Shown in pieces: positions 1 through 8,779 of a stretch of DNA of 64,000 nt (position 1 is the stretch's first letter; each line of letters starts with the position of its first letter). This DNA is from Garicola koreensis. GTDB taxonomy: Bacteria > Actinomycetota > Actinomycetes > Actinomycetales > Micrococcaceae. Both the position numbers and the translations under genes were made by a program. Location of the stretch: NCBI RefSeq assembly GCF_014195445.1, contig NZ_JACIBT010000001.1, forward strand, positions 310,001 through 374,000. The letters run 5' to 3'. The notes under the pieces were generated by a model. It was not told the DNA's origin. It saw only the letters and a program-made list of their open reading frames with translations, and ran no database searches.

Positions 1-348
1 CAGGCGTTGGAACCCACCGGTGCTCAGCGCCCAGGCAGCCACTGTGGCGGCGGCCCGCGAGGTGATGCCCTGCCCGCGGAAGTCCGGGTGCATCCAGTAG
101 AAGAACCAACCCAACTTGTGCGCGTCAGCGCCGTTGATGCCGACAACGCCTGCGCACCGGGCGCCGACCTGCACCCCGAACCCGGCGTTGCCCTGCTCAG
201 CCGAGGTGAGGAACTCGATGTACGCGGTGGCCGAGTCACGGTCTCTGACATCACCCTGGTGCTGCATCTGTGGGTCCGCCAGGAAACCGGCGAGCACCTC
301 ATCGGCGTCCTGGGTGCTCAGGGGCCTCAGGGTCACAGCACGCTGCAT
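1..348 (-). CDS. GNAT family N-acetyltransferase, C-terminus cut by window edge
   Basis: This is the first 116 codons of an acetyltransferase; the remainder lies beyond position 1. The start at 348 reads MQRAVTLRPLSTQDADEVL, the usual opening beta strand and helix of the RimJ/RimL branch, which transfers acetyl from acetyl-CoA to an amino group. Near the window edge, WFFYWMHPDFRGQGITSRA carries the acetyl-CoA pyrophosphate-binding R/Q-x-x-G-x-G/A loop (RGQGITSRA). It is divergent from the oxidoreductase gene at 402, with only about 50 bp between them. The substrate cannot be told; the family assignment is firm. Confidence 0.8.
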   Translation of the reverse strand, partial: MQRAVTLRPLSTQDADEVLAGFLADPQMQHQGDVRDRDSATAYIEFLTSAEQGNAGFGVQVGARCAGVVGINGADAHKLGWFFYWMHPDFRGQGITSRAAATVAAWALSTGGFQRL

Positions 349-401
349 GCTCTCAGCGTATCGGGTGGAATGTGCGCCGGGGGCTGCGTGTTGTGGCCGG
401 T

Positions 402-1322
402 ATGCGTGCAATGGCTTACCGCGAATACGGACAACCGCAGGACCTGGAGCTGATGGACCTGCCGACACCGAAGGTCGCACCCGGCACGGTGCTGATCAGG
501 GTCGAGCATGCCTCGGTGAACCCAGTCGATTGGAAGGTCCTCTCCGGAGGGTTGGATGAGATGCTCGACGTCGTCTTCCCGGTGGTCCCCGGGTGGGACG
601 TTGCTGGAACGGTCGAAGCCGTGGGCCCCGACGCCCCCGAGTTCGCCGTCGGCGACCGGGTGGCCGCCTATGCCCGCAAAGATTTCGTCCACGGGGGCAC
701 CTACGCAGAGTTCGTCTCAGCACCGGCCACCTCTGTGGCGCACATCCCCGACGACGTGGAGACCAGCACCGCTGCCGGGCTGCCGCTGGTGGGACTGACT
801 GCCCTGCGCACTTTAGAAGCGCTGAACGTCACCGCCGATGACACGCTGCTCATCCATGCCGCCTCCGGGGGAGTGGGGCACATTGCGGCGCAGCTGGCCG
901 CCGAACTCGGCGCCACGGTGATCGGCACCGCCGCTGAGTCCAACCACGCAAAGCTCAGCGAGCTCGGGGTGACCCCGGTTTCCTATGGCGAGGGTCTCAC
1001 GGAGCGTCTTGGGCACCTGGCCCCGGACGGGGTGACCGCCGTGGCGGATTTCGTCGGAGGGGTGCTGGACCAGAGTGTCGCGGTCCTCAAGGAGCCCGGG
1101 CGCATCGCGTCGGTGGCTGATCCCGGGGTCCTGGAGCACGGCGGCCGGTTCATCTGGGTCCGTCCCGACGGCCCACGCCTGCAGACTCTGCTCCACAAGA
1201 TCAGCGAAGGGCGGCTGAGAGTCAGCATCGACTCCGTCTACCCGCTGGAGCAGGCGGCCGAGGCGATGGAGCACAGTCAGCGTGGGGCCAGCGGCAAAAT
1301 CCTCATCGACGTCGCCGGCTGA
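402..1322 (+). CDS. MDR-family NADP-dependent alcohol dehydrogenase/quinone oxidoreductase
   Basis: A 306-residue zinc-independent medium-chain dehydrogenase/reductase of the quinone-oxidoreductase type. The start MRAMAYREYGQPQD at 402 (or 411) is preferred to an upstream in-frame ATG at 270 because the conserved GroES-like domain begins here. Features in order: N-terminal GroES-like fold with HASVNPVDWKV and PGWDVAGTVEAVG, then a Rossmann domain with the nucleotide loop HAASGGVGHIAAQLA. No structural-zinc cysteine cluster is visible. It probably reduces quinones or enones with NADPH in the cytoplasm. Its stop at 1322 abuts the stop of the convergent serine dehydratase gene at 1323, leaving no room for a separate terminator. 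Confidence 0.8.
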   Translation: MRAMAYREYGQPQDLELMDLPTPKVAPGTVLIRVEHASVNPVDWKVLSGGLDEMLDVVFPVVPGWDVAGTVEAVGPDAPEFAVGDRVAAYARKDFVHGGTYAEFVSAPATSVAHIPDDVETSTAAGLPLVGLTALRTLEALNVTADDTLLIHAASGGVGHIAAQLAAELGATVIGTAAESNHAKLSELGVTPVSYGEGLTERLGHLAPDGVTAVADFVGGVLDQSVAVLKEPGRIASVADPGVLEHGGRFIWVRPDGPRLQTLLHKISEGRLRVSIDSVYPLEQAAEAMEHSQRGASGKILIDVAG

Positions 1323-2540
1323 TCAGCATTCGACCACGTTGACGGCCAGACCGCCCAGGGCGGTCTCCTTGTACTTATGCGACATGTCTTTGCCGGTCTC
1401 GGCCATGGTGGTGATGACCTCATCGAGGCTCACCCGGTGCTCGCCGTCGCCCATCAGTGACATGCGCGCGGCGTTGACAGCTTTGGTGGCGGCGATCGCG
1501 TCGCGCTCGATGCAGGGGACCTGCACCAGTCCGCTGATGGGGTCGCAGGTCAGGCCCAGGTTGTGTTCCATGGCGATCTCTGCGGCGTTCTCCACCTGGG
1601 CCGGTGTCCCGCCCAGCACCTCGCACAGTCCGGCGGCAGCCATGGAGGAGGCCGAGCCGACCTCACCCTGACAGCCGACTTCGGCCCCGGAGATGGAGGC
1701 CTGCTCCTTGTACAGCACGCCGATGGCGGCGGCGGTGAGCAGATAGGTGGTCACGATGTGGCGCAGATTCGCCTGATCCGCAAAGCTGGCGCCGGCTCCG
1801 TAGTGGGTGGCATAGAAGCCCACCGCCGGTATAATCCCTGCCGCGCCGTTGGTGGGGGCGGTGACCACCCGGCCGCCGGAGGCGTTCTCCTCGTTGACAG
1901 CCAGTGCCACCAGGTTCACCCACTCCTGCCAGTAGGCGTGCGAGCGATCCGGGTCCTGCTGCCAGAGTTTGGCGTGCCAGCCTGGTGCGCGGTGCTTCAC
2001 ATTCAGCCCGCCGGGCAGCGTGCCCTCGCGCTCCAGGGCCGAGTTCTTGCACGCCTCCATCACCTCCCAGAGGTGCCAGATCCCGTCCAGGACCTGTTGC
2101 TCGCTGCGGCGGACGCACTCATTGGCCAGCATGATCTGCGAGACGGCCAGTCCGGTGCGCTCGCAGTGGTTGAACAGTTCCTCCGAGGCGCGGAAGGGGT
2201 AGGGGATCGTGGTGGTCTCAGCGCTGAGTTCGCTTGTCGGATCATCAGATTCGGCGACCACGAACCCGCCGCCGACCGAGTAGTAGGTCTCCTGAGCGAT
2301 CAGCTCATCGGCGGCCCAGCCCTCAAGGCCCAGCAGAATGGCGGTGAACGACCCGTGCCCGGCACCAGTGGCTGACAGAGACCCGAAGAGCTCCACCTGA
2401 ATGCCGCTGAGCCGATCCAGCTCGCCGTCGTCGATCAGCTTCTGCGAGACAAACCGCTGTGCAGCCCGCATCGACCCCACAGTGTGGGAGGAGGAGGGCC
2501 CCACCCCCACACTGAACAGATCAAAGAGACTGATCGCCAT
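1323..2540 (-). CDS. sdaA: L-serine ammonia-lyase (iron-sulfur), shortened N-terminal domain
   Basis: A 405-residue single-chain iron-sulfur L-serine dehydratase, converting serine to pyruvate and ammonia. The start [20 protein letters not shown] matches the family's N-terminus. The catalytic half is complete: [42 protein letters not shown] and VQVPCIER supply the three cluster cysteines. The very last residue is Cys, as in enzymes whose C-terminal tail reaches into the active site. Compared with the approximately 454-residue E. coli enzyme, about 50 residues are missing between [12 protein letters not shown] and [10 protein letters not shown]. The loss is in frame and inside the beta (allosteric-type) domain; catalysis should survive. 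Confidence 0.9.
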   Translation of the reverse strand: MAISLFDLFSVGVGPSSSHTVGSMRAAQRFVSQKLIDDGELDRLSGIQVELFGSLSATGAGHGSFTAILLGLEGWAADELIAQETYYSVGGGFVVAESDDPTSELSAETTTIPYPFRASEELFNHCERTGLAVSQIMLANECVRRSEQQVLDGIWHLWEVMEACKNSALEREGTLPGGLNVKHRAPGWHAKLWQQDPDRSHAYWQEWVNLVALAVNEENASGGRVVTAPTNGAAGIIPAVGFYATHYGAGASFADQANLRHIVTTYLLTAAAIGVLYKEQASISGAEVGCQGEVGSASSMAAAGLCEVLGGTPAQVENAAEIAMEHNLGLTCDPISGLVQVPCIERDAIAATKAVNAARMSLMGDGEHRVSLDEVITTMAETGKDMSHKYKETALGGLAVNVVEC

Positions 2541-2608
2541 GGATCCAGACTACGCGCGAACAGAAGGCATAGGAACAGCACAGACGGCGCACGGAGCCGT
2601 GCCGGGGA

Positions 2609-2743
2609 TTACCAGGCACCCTCGCGCTCATGGCCAGGGCACCAGTTCGACGCGGGGACAGTTCGTCTGACCTCCTCGACATGGTGGCCGCATCCCTCCC
2701 ACGTCGTCCTGCCGCAGACGCTGCAGGTGATCGCTTGGCACAT
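2609..2743 (-). CDS. 44-residue Cys/His-rich small protein
   Basis: A short reading frame preceded by a strong Shine-Dalgarno (GGAGGGAG on the minus strand, ending about 8 bases before the ATG). It begins MCQAITCSVCGRTTWEGCG and ends with WCPGHEREGAW. Cysteines fall at residues 2, 7, 10, 18 and 35 and histidines at 20, 21 and 38, so a CxxC-based metal site, most simply zinc, is likely. Proteins with this CxxCGxxTWxGCGxH signature recur as uncharacterised small proteins in actinobacteria, from memory. It is transcribed away from the copper operator at 2877-2900. Function is unknown. Confidence 0.75.
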   Translation of the reverse strand: MCQAITCSVCGRTTWEGCGHHVEEVRRTVPASNWCPGHEREGAW

Positions 2744-2876
2744 GGTGGGGTCTCCCTCCAAGAGGTCTCGATGGTGACTGAATCACGGGTGGACGGATTC
2801 TATCTCACGCCGTTTCTGCCACAGCTGGGAGGCAGGTGCAGGCACCGGTACGGGAAGCGGATTTCACCCTTGTCAT

Positions 2877-2900
2877 ATACCCTATGGGGGTATAGGGTAT
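2877..2900 (+). promoter_or_regulatory. CsoR-type copper-responsive operator
   Basis: A perfect 9-bp inverted repeat, ATACCCTAT (2877-2885) and ATAGGGTAT (2892-2900), around a G-rich 6-base centre (GGGGGT). This closely matches the operator bound by the copper sensor CsoR ahead of copZ/copA genes in Gram-positive bacteria, which releases DNA on binding Cu(I). It lies 55 bp before copZ, overlapping the expected core promoter. No csoR gene is present in the window, so the repressor must be encoded elsewhere. Confidence 0.85.
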
Positions 2901-2954
2901 TTAGGAGTTGGGTCGGCTACCGCGACCCTGCAATCGGCGAGGAAAGGATCTCTC

Positions 2955-3164
2955 ATGGCAGCTGCGACGAAGAACTACACGGTTGAGGGTATGACCTGCG
3001 GTCACTGCAAGGCCTCCGTGGAAGAGGAAGTGGGCGAGATTGCTGGTGTGACCTCGGTCGAAGCCACCGTTGATGACGGCCGGGTCGCTGTCAGCGGCGA
3101 CAATTTCACCGATGAGGACATTATGGCCGCCGTCAAGGAAGCTGGCTACACCGTCAATCTCTGA
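2955..3164 (+). CDS. copZ: Copper chaperone CopZ (HMA domain)
   Basis: A 69-residue stand-alone heavy-metal-associated domain. The Cu(I)-binding motif GMTCGHC sits near residue 12, followed by the beta-alpha-beta-beta-alpha-beta fold ending in VKEAGYTVNL. It carries cytoplasmic copper to the ATPase encoded 29 bp downstream. A good ribosome-binding site (AGGAAAGG) precedes the ATG. Copper induction is inferred from the CsoR-type palindrome just upstream. Confidence 0.95.
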   Translation: MAAATKNYTVEGMTCGHCKASVEEEVGEIAGVTSVEATVDDGRVAVSGDNFTDEDIMAAVKEAGYTVNL

Positions 3165-3193
3165 TCGCTGACTGATAGAAGGACTGATGGCTG

Positions 3194-5542
3194 ATGGCCC
3201 AGACCCAACCGCTGGTTGACTTCACCGAGGTGGATCTTGGGGTGACCGGGATGACGTGCACCTCGTGCTCCTCACGGGTGGAGCGCAAGCTCAACAAACT
3301 TGACGGCGTGGAGGCCTCGGTAAACTTCTCCACCGAGACGGCCTCGGTGAAGTACGAGGCCGGCAAGGCAGATCCGGCCCAGCTCATCGACGTGGTGCGT
3401 GCGGCCGGGTACGACGCGTTCGCCATGGCGGAGGAGAACACTGCCGATGGTGGAGATTCCGCCGCCCATCCCGCAGCTGCGGCCGCCCCGCAGGACCAGA
3501 TCCGGGCCGCCCGGGAACGTGAGGCCACAGACCTGAAGCAGCGACTGATCGGCTCAGCGCTCCTGACCGTTCCGATCACCCTGCTGAGCATGGTCCCCGC
3601 GTGGCAGTTCACCAACTGGCAGTGGGCAGTGCTGGCGATGACCACCCTGGTCTACTTCTGGAGCGGAGCCCCGTTCCATCAGGCCACCATCACCAATATT
3701 CGGCACGGGGCGGTCACCATGGACACCCTGATCACGCTGGGAACGACTGCCGCCTACCTGTGGTCGGTGTGGGCCCTGTTCTTCGGCAGTGCCGGCGAAC
3801 CCGGCATGACCATGCAGATGCATCTGCTGCCCAGCGACTCCACGATGGATGAGATCTACCTGGAGACCGCAGCAGTGGTCATCACGTTCCTGCTGCTGGG
3901 CCGGTGGTTCGAGACCAAGGCCAAAGGAAGCTCCTCGGCAGCGCTGCGCACTCTGCTGGATATGGGCGCCAAAGACGCCGTGGTGCTGCGTGACGGCGCC
4001 GAAGTCCGCGTGCCGGTCAGTCAGCTGACGGTCGGCGAGGTGTTCGTCGTCCGACCGGGGGAGAAGATCGCAACGGACGGCCGTGTGCTGCAGGGTTCAT
4101 CCGCAGTCGATGAGTCCATGCTCACCGGTGAGTCAGTGCCGGTGGAGGCGACCGCAGGGACCCGGGTCACCGGTGCGACCCTCAACACGTCCGGGCGCCT
4201 GATGGTGGAGGTCACGCGCATCGGCTCCGACACCACGCTGTCCCAAATGGCGAAGCTGGTGACCGACGCCCAGGCCAAGAAGGCTCCGGTGGAGCGCCTG
4301 GTCGACCGGATCTCCCAAGTCTTCGTGCCCACCGTCATCCTCATCTCGCTGCTCACGCTGGCTGCCCACATCATGGTGGGCAACGGGGTGGCCACCGCCT
4401 TCGCCGCAGCCGTGGCAGTGCTGATCATCGCCTGCCCATGTGCGCTGGGACTGGCGACTCCGACAGCCATCCTCGTCGGCACCGGCCGCGGCGCCCAGAT
4501 GGGGCTTCTGATCAAGGGGCCAGAGATCCTGGAATCGACCAAGAAGGTCGACACCATCGTGCTGGACAAGACTGGCACCGTCACCTCCGGGGTCATGTCT
4601 GTTGGCGGCATCACCGCCGCCGCGGACTTCGACGCCGAGGAGGTGCTCGCCCGGGCTGCCGCTGTGGAAGCTGCCTCCGAACACCCCATCGCCGAGGCCA
4701 TCGTCGCCGAGGCCCAGCGTGTGGGGCCGGTCCCGGCGGTCACTGATTTCACCAACACCGCAGGCCAAGCTGTCACCGGCACTGTTCAGGGGTCCACGGT
4801 GCGAGTCGGCCGTCCTGCCGGGGCGCTGTCAGCAGAGCTGCAGGACGCGTTCGGTGACGCCCAGAACTTAGGCGGCACACCGGTGGTGATACAGATTGAT
4901 GGCTCCGATGCCGGGGTGATCACCGTGCGCGACACCGTCAAGCCCACCTCTGCCGAGGCGGTCCAGGGCCTGAAGGACCTGGGGCTGACTCCGTGGCTGC
5001 TGACCGGCGACAACGCCGGGGCGGCTCGGGCGGCGGCGCAGGAGGTCGGCATCGACTCGACCCATGTCATCGCTGAGGTGATGCCCGAGCACAAGGTGGC
5101 CCACGTCGAAGAGCTGCAGGCACAGGGGCGAAACGTGGCGATGGTCGGTGACGGGGTCAACGACGCCGCTGCTCTGGCCAGTGCTGATCTGGGCCTGGCC
5201 ATGGGCGCAGGAACCGATGTGGCCATTGAGGCCAGCGACATCACCCTGATGAACAACGACCTGCGTTCCACCGTTGATGCGATCCGACTCTCGCGCAGGA
5301 CTCTTGGCACGATCAGGGGAAACCTGTTCTGGGCCTTCGCCTATAACGTGGCACTGATCCCGGTCGCCGCACTCGCCCTGCTGAATCCGATGCTGGCAGG
5401 TGTGGCGATGGCGTTCTCCAGTGTCTTCGTCGTCGGCAACAGTCTTCGACTGCGCAGCTTCCGCACCTGGTCAACCACCGCTGCCAGCGCCGATCTCGAC
5501 GAAGACCAGCAGCCGGCGGAACGGCTCAGAACCGGCGGGTGA
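3194..5542 (+). CDS. copA: Copper-exporting P1B-type ATPase CopA
   Basis: A 782-residue heavy-metal P-type ATPase exporting Cu(I) across the membrane. Domains in order: one N-terminal HMA domain with GMTCTSC (C22, C25); two leading membrane segments; the actuator loop with LTGESVPV; the metal-site helix with CPC at 414-416 ([13 protein letters not shown]); the phosphorylation motif DKTGT starting at D458; the SEHPIAEA nucleotide-binding motif; the hinge [11 protein letters not shown]; and a final membrane pair. The start at 3194 follows AGAAGGA by 10 bases. It forms a unit with copZ and overlaps the convergent phospholipase gene by 17 bp at its 3' end. Confidence 0.96.
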   Translation: MAQTQPLVDFTEVDLGVTGMTCTSCSSRVERKLNKLDGVEASVNFSTETASVKYEAGKADPAQLIDVVRAAGYDAFAMAEENTADGGDSAAHPAAAAAPQDQIRAAREREATDLKQRLIGSALLTVPITLLSMVPAWQFTNWQWAVLAMTTLVYFWSGAPFHQATITNIRHGAVTMDTLITLGTTAAYLWSVWALFFGSAGEPGMTMQMHLLPSDSTMDEIYLETAAVVITFLLLGRWFETKAKGSSSAALRTLLDMGAKDAVVLRDGAEVRVPVSQLTVGEVFVVRPGEKIATDGRVLQGSSAVDESMLTGESVPVEATAGTRVTGATLNTSGRLMVEVTRIGSDTTLSQMAKLVTDAQAKKAPVERLVDRISQVFVPTVILISLLTLAAHIMVGNGVATAFAAAVAVLIIACPCALGLATPTAILVGTGRGAQMGLLIKGPEILESTKKVDTIVLDKTGTVTSGVMSVGGITAAADFDAEEVLARAAAVEAASEHPIAEAIVAEAQRVGPVPAVTDFTNTAGQAVTGTVQGSTVRVGRPAGALSAELQDAFGDAQNLGGTPVVIQIDGSDAGVITVRDTVKPTSAEAVQGLKDLGLTPWLLTGDNAGAARAAAQEVGIDSTHVIAEVMPEHKVAHVEELQAQGRNVAMVGDGVNDAAALASADLGLAMGAGTDVAIEASDITLMNNDLRSTVDAIRLSRRTLGTIRGNLFWAFAYNVALIPVAALALLNPMLAGVAMAFSSVFVVGNSLRLRSFRTWSTTAASADLDEDQQPAERLRTGG

Positions 5543-7172
5543 GGCGGCGGCGCACCGGGCGCCCGTCGGGATCAAACATGGTGCGGTAGAGCGGAGATGC
5601 CAGGGCCAGCTGCCAGGCGGAGCCCTGCTGGAGATCATGGCGACGCAACCGACCCGGCGGGCGGGATCCGACCTGTCCGCCCTCGTGCCAGAGGTCCAGA
5701 GCCTCGGCACTGTCCCGGATCACCTGCGCCGCCTGGGTGGGGTCGATCAGGTCGGCGTCGTCACCCTCGTGCCGGTGCAGATGCTCGCGCATCAGCTGCA
5801 GCCGCAGCTGCCTGGCAAATCGACGGGGCCGCTCTGCGGTGTCGCCGGGCCCTGCAGCGGTGGCTGATTCGATGGGATGCCGCGAGTCTGTGTCGCCGTC
5901 GAGCACCGCGACGCTGAGCTCGGAGTCATGGGTCCAGGAGCGGCGGTTGAGGTTGGCACTTCCGACGCTGGCCCACACATCATCGATGATGACGACTTTG
6001 GCATGGACATAGATCGGGGCGCCGTCGGCCTTTTCGATGTCCAGCACGGTGAGGCGATCGCGCACGCTGGGGCGCAGCGCTCGTATCGGCAGGCCGCGAC
6101 CCAACAGGGAGGGCGGCAGTTTGAGCAGGCCTTCCTGATCCGGGTGACGGGGTCTGACGGCGATGATGTGCAGTGCCGGATTTCGGTGCAGCGCTTCGTC
6201 CAGCACCTCGCCGACTTCGCTGGACCATAAGTACTGGTCTTCGATGTAGACCAGGTGCCGGGCGTGCTGCAGCGCCTTGACGAACCCGCGGGCCACGCTG
6301 AATTCGCCCTGCGGCGCGAACGGGTAGGCACGTGTGCGGCGGCGGTGCGGGTAGGTGCGCAGCAGCTGAACGGTGGCACCGCCGCCGTCGACCGGCGGCG
6401 GTGGGGGAGTCGGGGCGGGCAGTGCGGAGGGGCGCTGCGGCAGTCCGGAGAGCTGGTCTGCGTGGCGGTGCCACGGCAGCAGCGTCATCGGCTGAGGGTC
6501 GGACCAGCGTTCCCGAAAGACCTGTTCGACCTGGCCGACTGCCGGGCCGCGGATCTGCAGGTGCACATCATGCCAGGCCGGTGTGCTGCCGTAGGCGTCA
6601 GTGAAGTCCCGCGGCAGCGGATCGCCGCCATGGTCCCAATCATCGGCACGTGAGCGGGCCAAGTCCAGCCCGCCCACGAAGGCCACGTCCCGTCCGGGGT
6701 CCGCCGGTCGGCGGATCACAATGAACTTCTGGTGCTGGCTGCCGAACCGGCGGACCCGATGGTCCAGCAGGATCGCACCGCCGGCGCGATTTACCATCTG
6801 GGCGAGTTCCTTGTTCTTCTCCCACGAGCCCACCAGCCACGAGGGGTGGGAGCGCCACAGCAGCCCGCGCACGCTCGCGCCCGACTCGGCAGCGCGGACC
6901 AGGGCGTCTGCGACGCTGAGATCGGCGTCGATCAGCTGTTCTGCGTCCATCCGCCACCCAGCCAGCAGCACCAGGTCGCCCTCGCCGACGTCGTGCAGCT
7001 GGCGAACCAGGCGGGGAAAATACTCTGAGCCGTGGATGAGCGTGCGCACTGCGTTGGACTCGGTCCAGGGCTGCAGATCCGTGGCGTCATTGCCCCGTTC
7101 AGCATGGGAGAGCAGCCAATCCGAGTTCCACTGCGGCCACCGGTGGCGCAGCAGCTTCCGGAGGATCCCCAT
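5526..7172 (-). CDS. Phospholipase D/cardiolipin synthase family protein
   Basis: A 548-residue member of the PLD superfamily. Both catalytic HxK motifs are present: H147-x-K149 (HQKFIVIRR) followed by GGLD, and H390-x-K392 with D397 (HAKVVIIDD), followed by [16 protein letters not shown]. The two-motif layout and the SANLNRRS stretch resemble PLD and cardiolipin-synthase-like transphosphatidylases. A proline-rich insert (about 250-262) separates the halves. No signal peptide or clear membrane helix is seen at the N-terminus ([15 protein letters not shown]), unlike typical cardiolipin synthases, so a soluble or peripheral phospholipase-type enzyme is as likely. The substrate is not determinable. 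Confidence 0.85.
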   Translation of the reverse strand: MGILRKLLRHRWPQWNSDWLLSHAERGNDATDLQPWTESNAVRTLIHGSEYFPRLVRQLHDVGEGDLVLLAGWRMDAEQLIDADLSVADALVRAAESGASVRGLLWRSHPSWLVGSWEKNKELAQMVNRAGGAILLDHRVRRFGSQHQKFIVIRRPADPGRDVAFVGGLDLARSRADDWDHGGDPLPRDFTDAYGSTPAWHDVHLQIRGPAVGQVEQVFRERWSDPQPMTLLPWHRHADQLSGLPQRPSALPAPTPPPPPVDGGGATVQLLRTYPHRRRTRAYPFAPQGEFSVARGFVKALQHARHLVYIEDQYLWSSEVGEVLDEALHRNPALHIIAVRPRHPDQEGLLKLPPSLLGRGLPIRALRPSVRDRLTVLDIEKADGAPIYVHAKVVIIDDVWASVGSANLNRRSWTHDSELSVAVLDGDTDSRHPIESATAAGPGDTAERPRRFARQLRLQLMREHLHRHEGDDADLIDPTQAAQVIRDSAEALDLWHEGGQVGSRPPGRLRRHDLQQGSAWQLALASPLYRTMFDPDGRPVRRRLTRRF

Positions 7173-7418
7173 GAGTTTATCTTCACATGTGTCCTCACCA
7201 GACGAATAGCCGGTGAACCTGAATTCGTGGTGTGCATGGCGATCTGAAGCCCGACTCTGCTGCGGCTAGGCGCCCACGCGGTGTATCCAGGTGGCGTGCA
7301 TACGCTGTCTCCGGAGTGTCCAGGATACCCTTGTACATTTTCCCAGCTGTCTGATTTCGAGCACCACCGGCGCAGCGGACCAACTGGATGGACCGACCCA
7401 GGATAGGGGAAAGCGAGA

Positions 7419-8507
7419 ATGGGATTAGCCCAGACAGAGAAGTATCTGAAGCGGCACAACATCAAAGCGGGCCTGACCAGCACGCTGATTGCTGACCGCG
7501 CGCTGGCCCGGGGGATTGAGGTCTTTCCCGATGCGCAGCGGCGCCTCACTATGAAGGTCGGCGGCAGATACGTCTGGTTCGACGGATCCCTCTCAAATAT
7601 CAACAGCGTGCTGGCCAGACGCTGCGTGCGCTACAAAGACGTCACCAGCCGGCTGCTGCAGAACTACGACATCAACGCTGCGACCAACGTTGCCTTCTCC
7701 CGGGATCAGCTGCACCAGGCGTGGGCCTGGGCGGAGGCGGAGATGCCGGTGGTGGTCAAACCACCCAATGACGGTATGGGAGACGAGGTCCATGTGGGGA
7801 TTTCGGACTTCGCTGAGTTCCAGCGGGCCTTCGCTGCGGTGGGCGCACTGTCGGAATCGGTGCTGGTGGAGCGGTTCATCCCCGGGGTCGAACATCGTGT
7901 GCTGCTCATCCACGGCAAGGTCGCCGCTGCTGCCAGGCGCATCCCGGCCCACGTCGTCGGTGATGGGGTCTCCACGATCGCAGAGCTGGTGGAGCAGAAG
8001 AACAGACTGCGCACAGAGTCGGCCAATCCCGTGCATTTCCAAATCCCCGTCGACGACGTCGTCGTGCGCGAGCTGGCCAAGCAGAGCTTCGCCCTGGGCT
8101 CGGTGCCCGCCGAGAATGAACGCGCCTGGCTGCGGCCCAACTCCAACGTCCACAGCGGCGGCGACGGGGTGGACGCCACCGATGAGCTCCGGCCCGAGGA
8201 GGTCGAGATGGCGGAGCAGACCGCCAAGGCGATCCCTGGACTGCGCATAGCGGGGTTGGACCTGCTGCTCCCACGAGACGGGCAGGGATCTGCCCCGCAT
8301 GTGTTGGAGATCAACGGAACGCCTATGATCACCGGGCACCACTACCCCTGGTACGGGCAGAGCCGCGACGTGGCCGCAATGCTGGTCGAGTCCATGTTCG
8401 GCAAAGAGTCGGACCGACGACCCAGGCCTCCGGAAAAGCCCCGCTCACGAGCGTCCCGGCAGCTGCGGCAACGACTGCGTCCGCTGCGGCCGCTGTTCCG
8501 CCGCTGA
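7419..8507 (+). CDS. ATP-grasp domain protein, cyanophycin-synthetase/GshAB-like
   Basis: A 362-residue protein built almost only of an ATP-grasp ligase fold. Visible elements: the lysine strand PVVVKPPNDGMGDEVHVG; the second ATP-contact strand VLVERFIPGVEHRVLLI; VVGDGVSTIAELVEQKN, typical of cyanophycin synthetase and glutamate-cysteine ligase/GshAB-type ATP-grasps; and the metal-binding end LEINGTPMITGHHYPWYGQ. The basic C-terminal tail (RPRPPEKPRSRASRQLRQR onward) may bind nucleic acid or membrane. A ribosome-binding site (AGGGGA) lies 8 bases before the ATG. It is orphan: no Mur-ligase-like half or partner gene is adjacent. It should form an acyl-phosphate-activated peptide or amide bond; substrates are unknown. 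Confidence 0.75.
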   Translation: MGLAQTEKYLKRHNIKAGLTSTLIADRALARGIEVFPDAQRRLTMKVGGRYVWFDGSLSNINSVLARRCVRYKDVTSRLLQNYDINAATNVAFSRDQLHQAWAWAEAEMPVVVKPPNDGMGDEVHVGISDFAEFQRAFAAVGALSESVLVERFIPGVEHRVLLIHGKVAAAARRIPAHVVGDGVSTIAELVEQKNRLRTESANPVHFQIPVDDVVVRELAKQSFALGSVPAENERAWLRPNSNVHSGGDGVDATDELRPEEVEMAEQTAKAIPGLRIAGLDLLLPRDGQGSAPHVLEINGTPMITGHHYPWYGQSRDVAAMLVESMFGKESDRRPRPPEKPRSRASRQLRQRLRPLRPLFRR

Positions 8508-8571
8508 AACGTATGGTGGCGGCGACCCTCGATGCGCGTCATCTCAATGATCTGGTGGCTTGAAACGGGAA

Positions 8572-8611
8572 GACGCGCGCAGAAGCAGTGAGGAGGGCTT
8601 CTGCGCGCGTC
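8572..8611. terminator. Perfect 15-bp stem hairpin, probable bidirectional terminator
   Basis: The arms GACGCGCGCAGAAGC (8572-8586) and GCTTCTGCGCGCGTC (8597-8611) are perfectly complementary around a 10-base loop. It sits between the ends of the ATP-grasp gene and the convergent permease operon. There is no long T run on either side, so termination is inferred from stem strength and position. The rest of the gap to 8779 is AT-richer and shows no gene. Confidence 0.6.
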
Positions 8612-8779
8612 ACGCTTCCCATCGCGCACCTTCTATTAGAACACGTCTTCTATGGTTCATCAACCATCAGTTTCACCAAATAGAATATGTGTTCGATGTG
8701 ACTTTCCTGTCAGAAACCTATGAGAACGGACATTCGATCCCAGCCGTGCAACGAGGTGGCTGACACCGTCATGAGTCCC

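Larger units (their letters stand above)
2541..2954. other. Intergenic region sdaA-copZ
   Basis: This 414-bp gap holds the 44-codon Cys-rich gene (2609-2743), about 130 bp with no recognisable gene, the copper operator (2877-2900) and the copZ ribosome-binding site (AGGAAAGG, 2940-2947). The longer open frames crossing it lack family resemblance and run through the operator. Confidence 0.6.
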
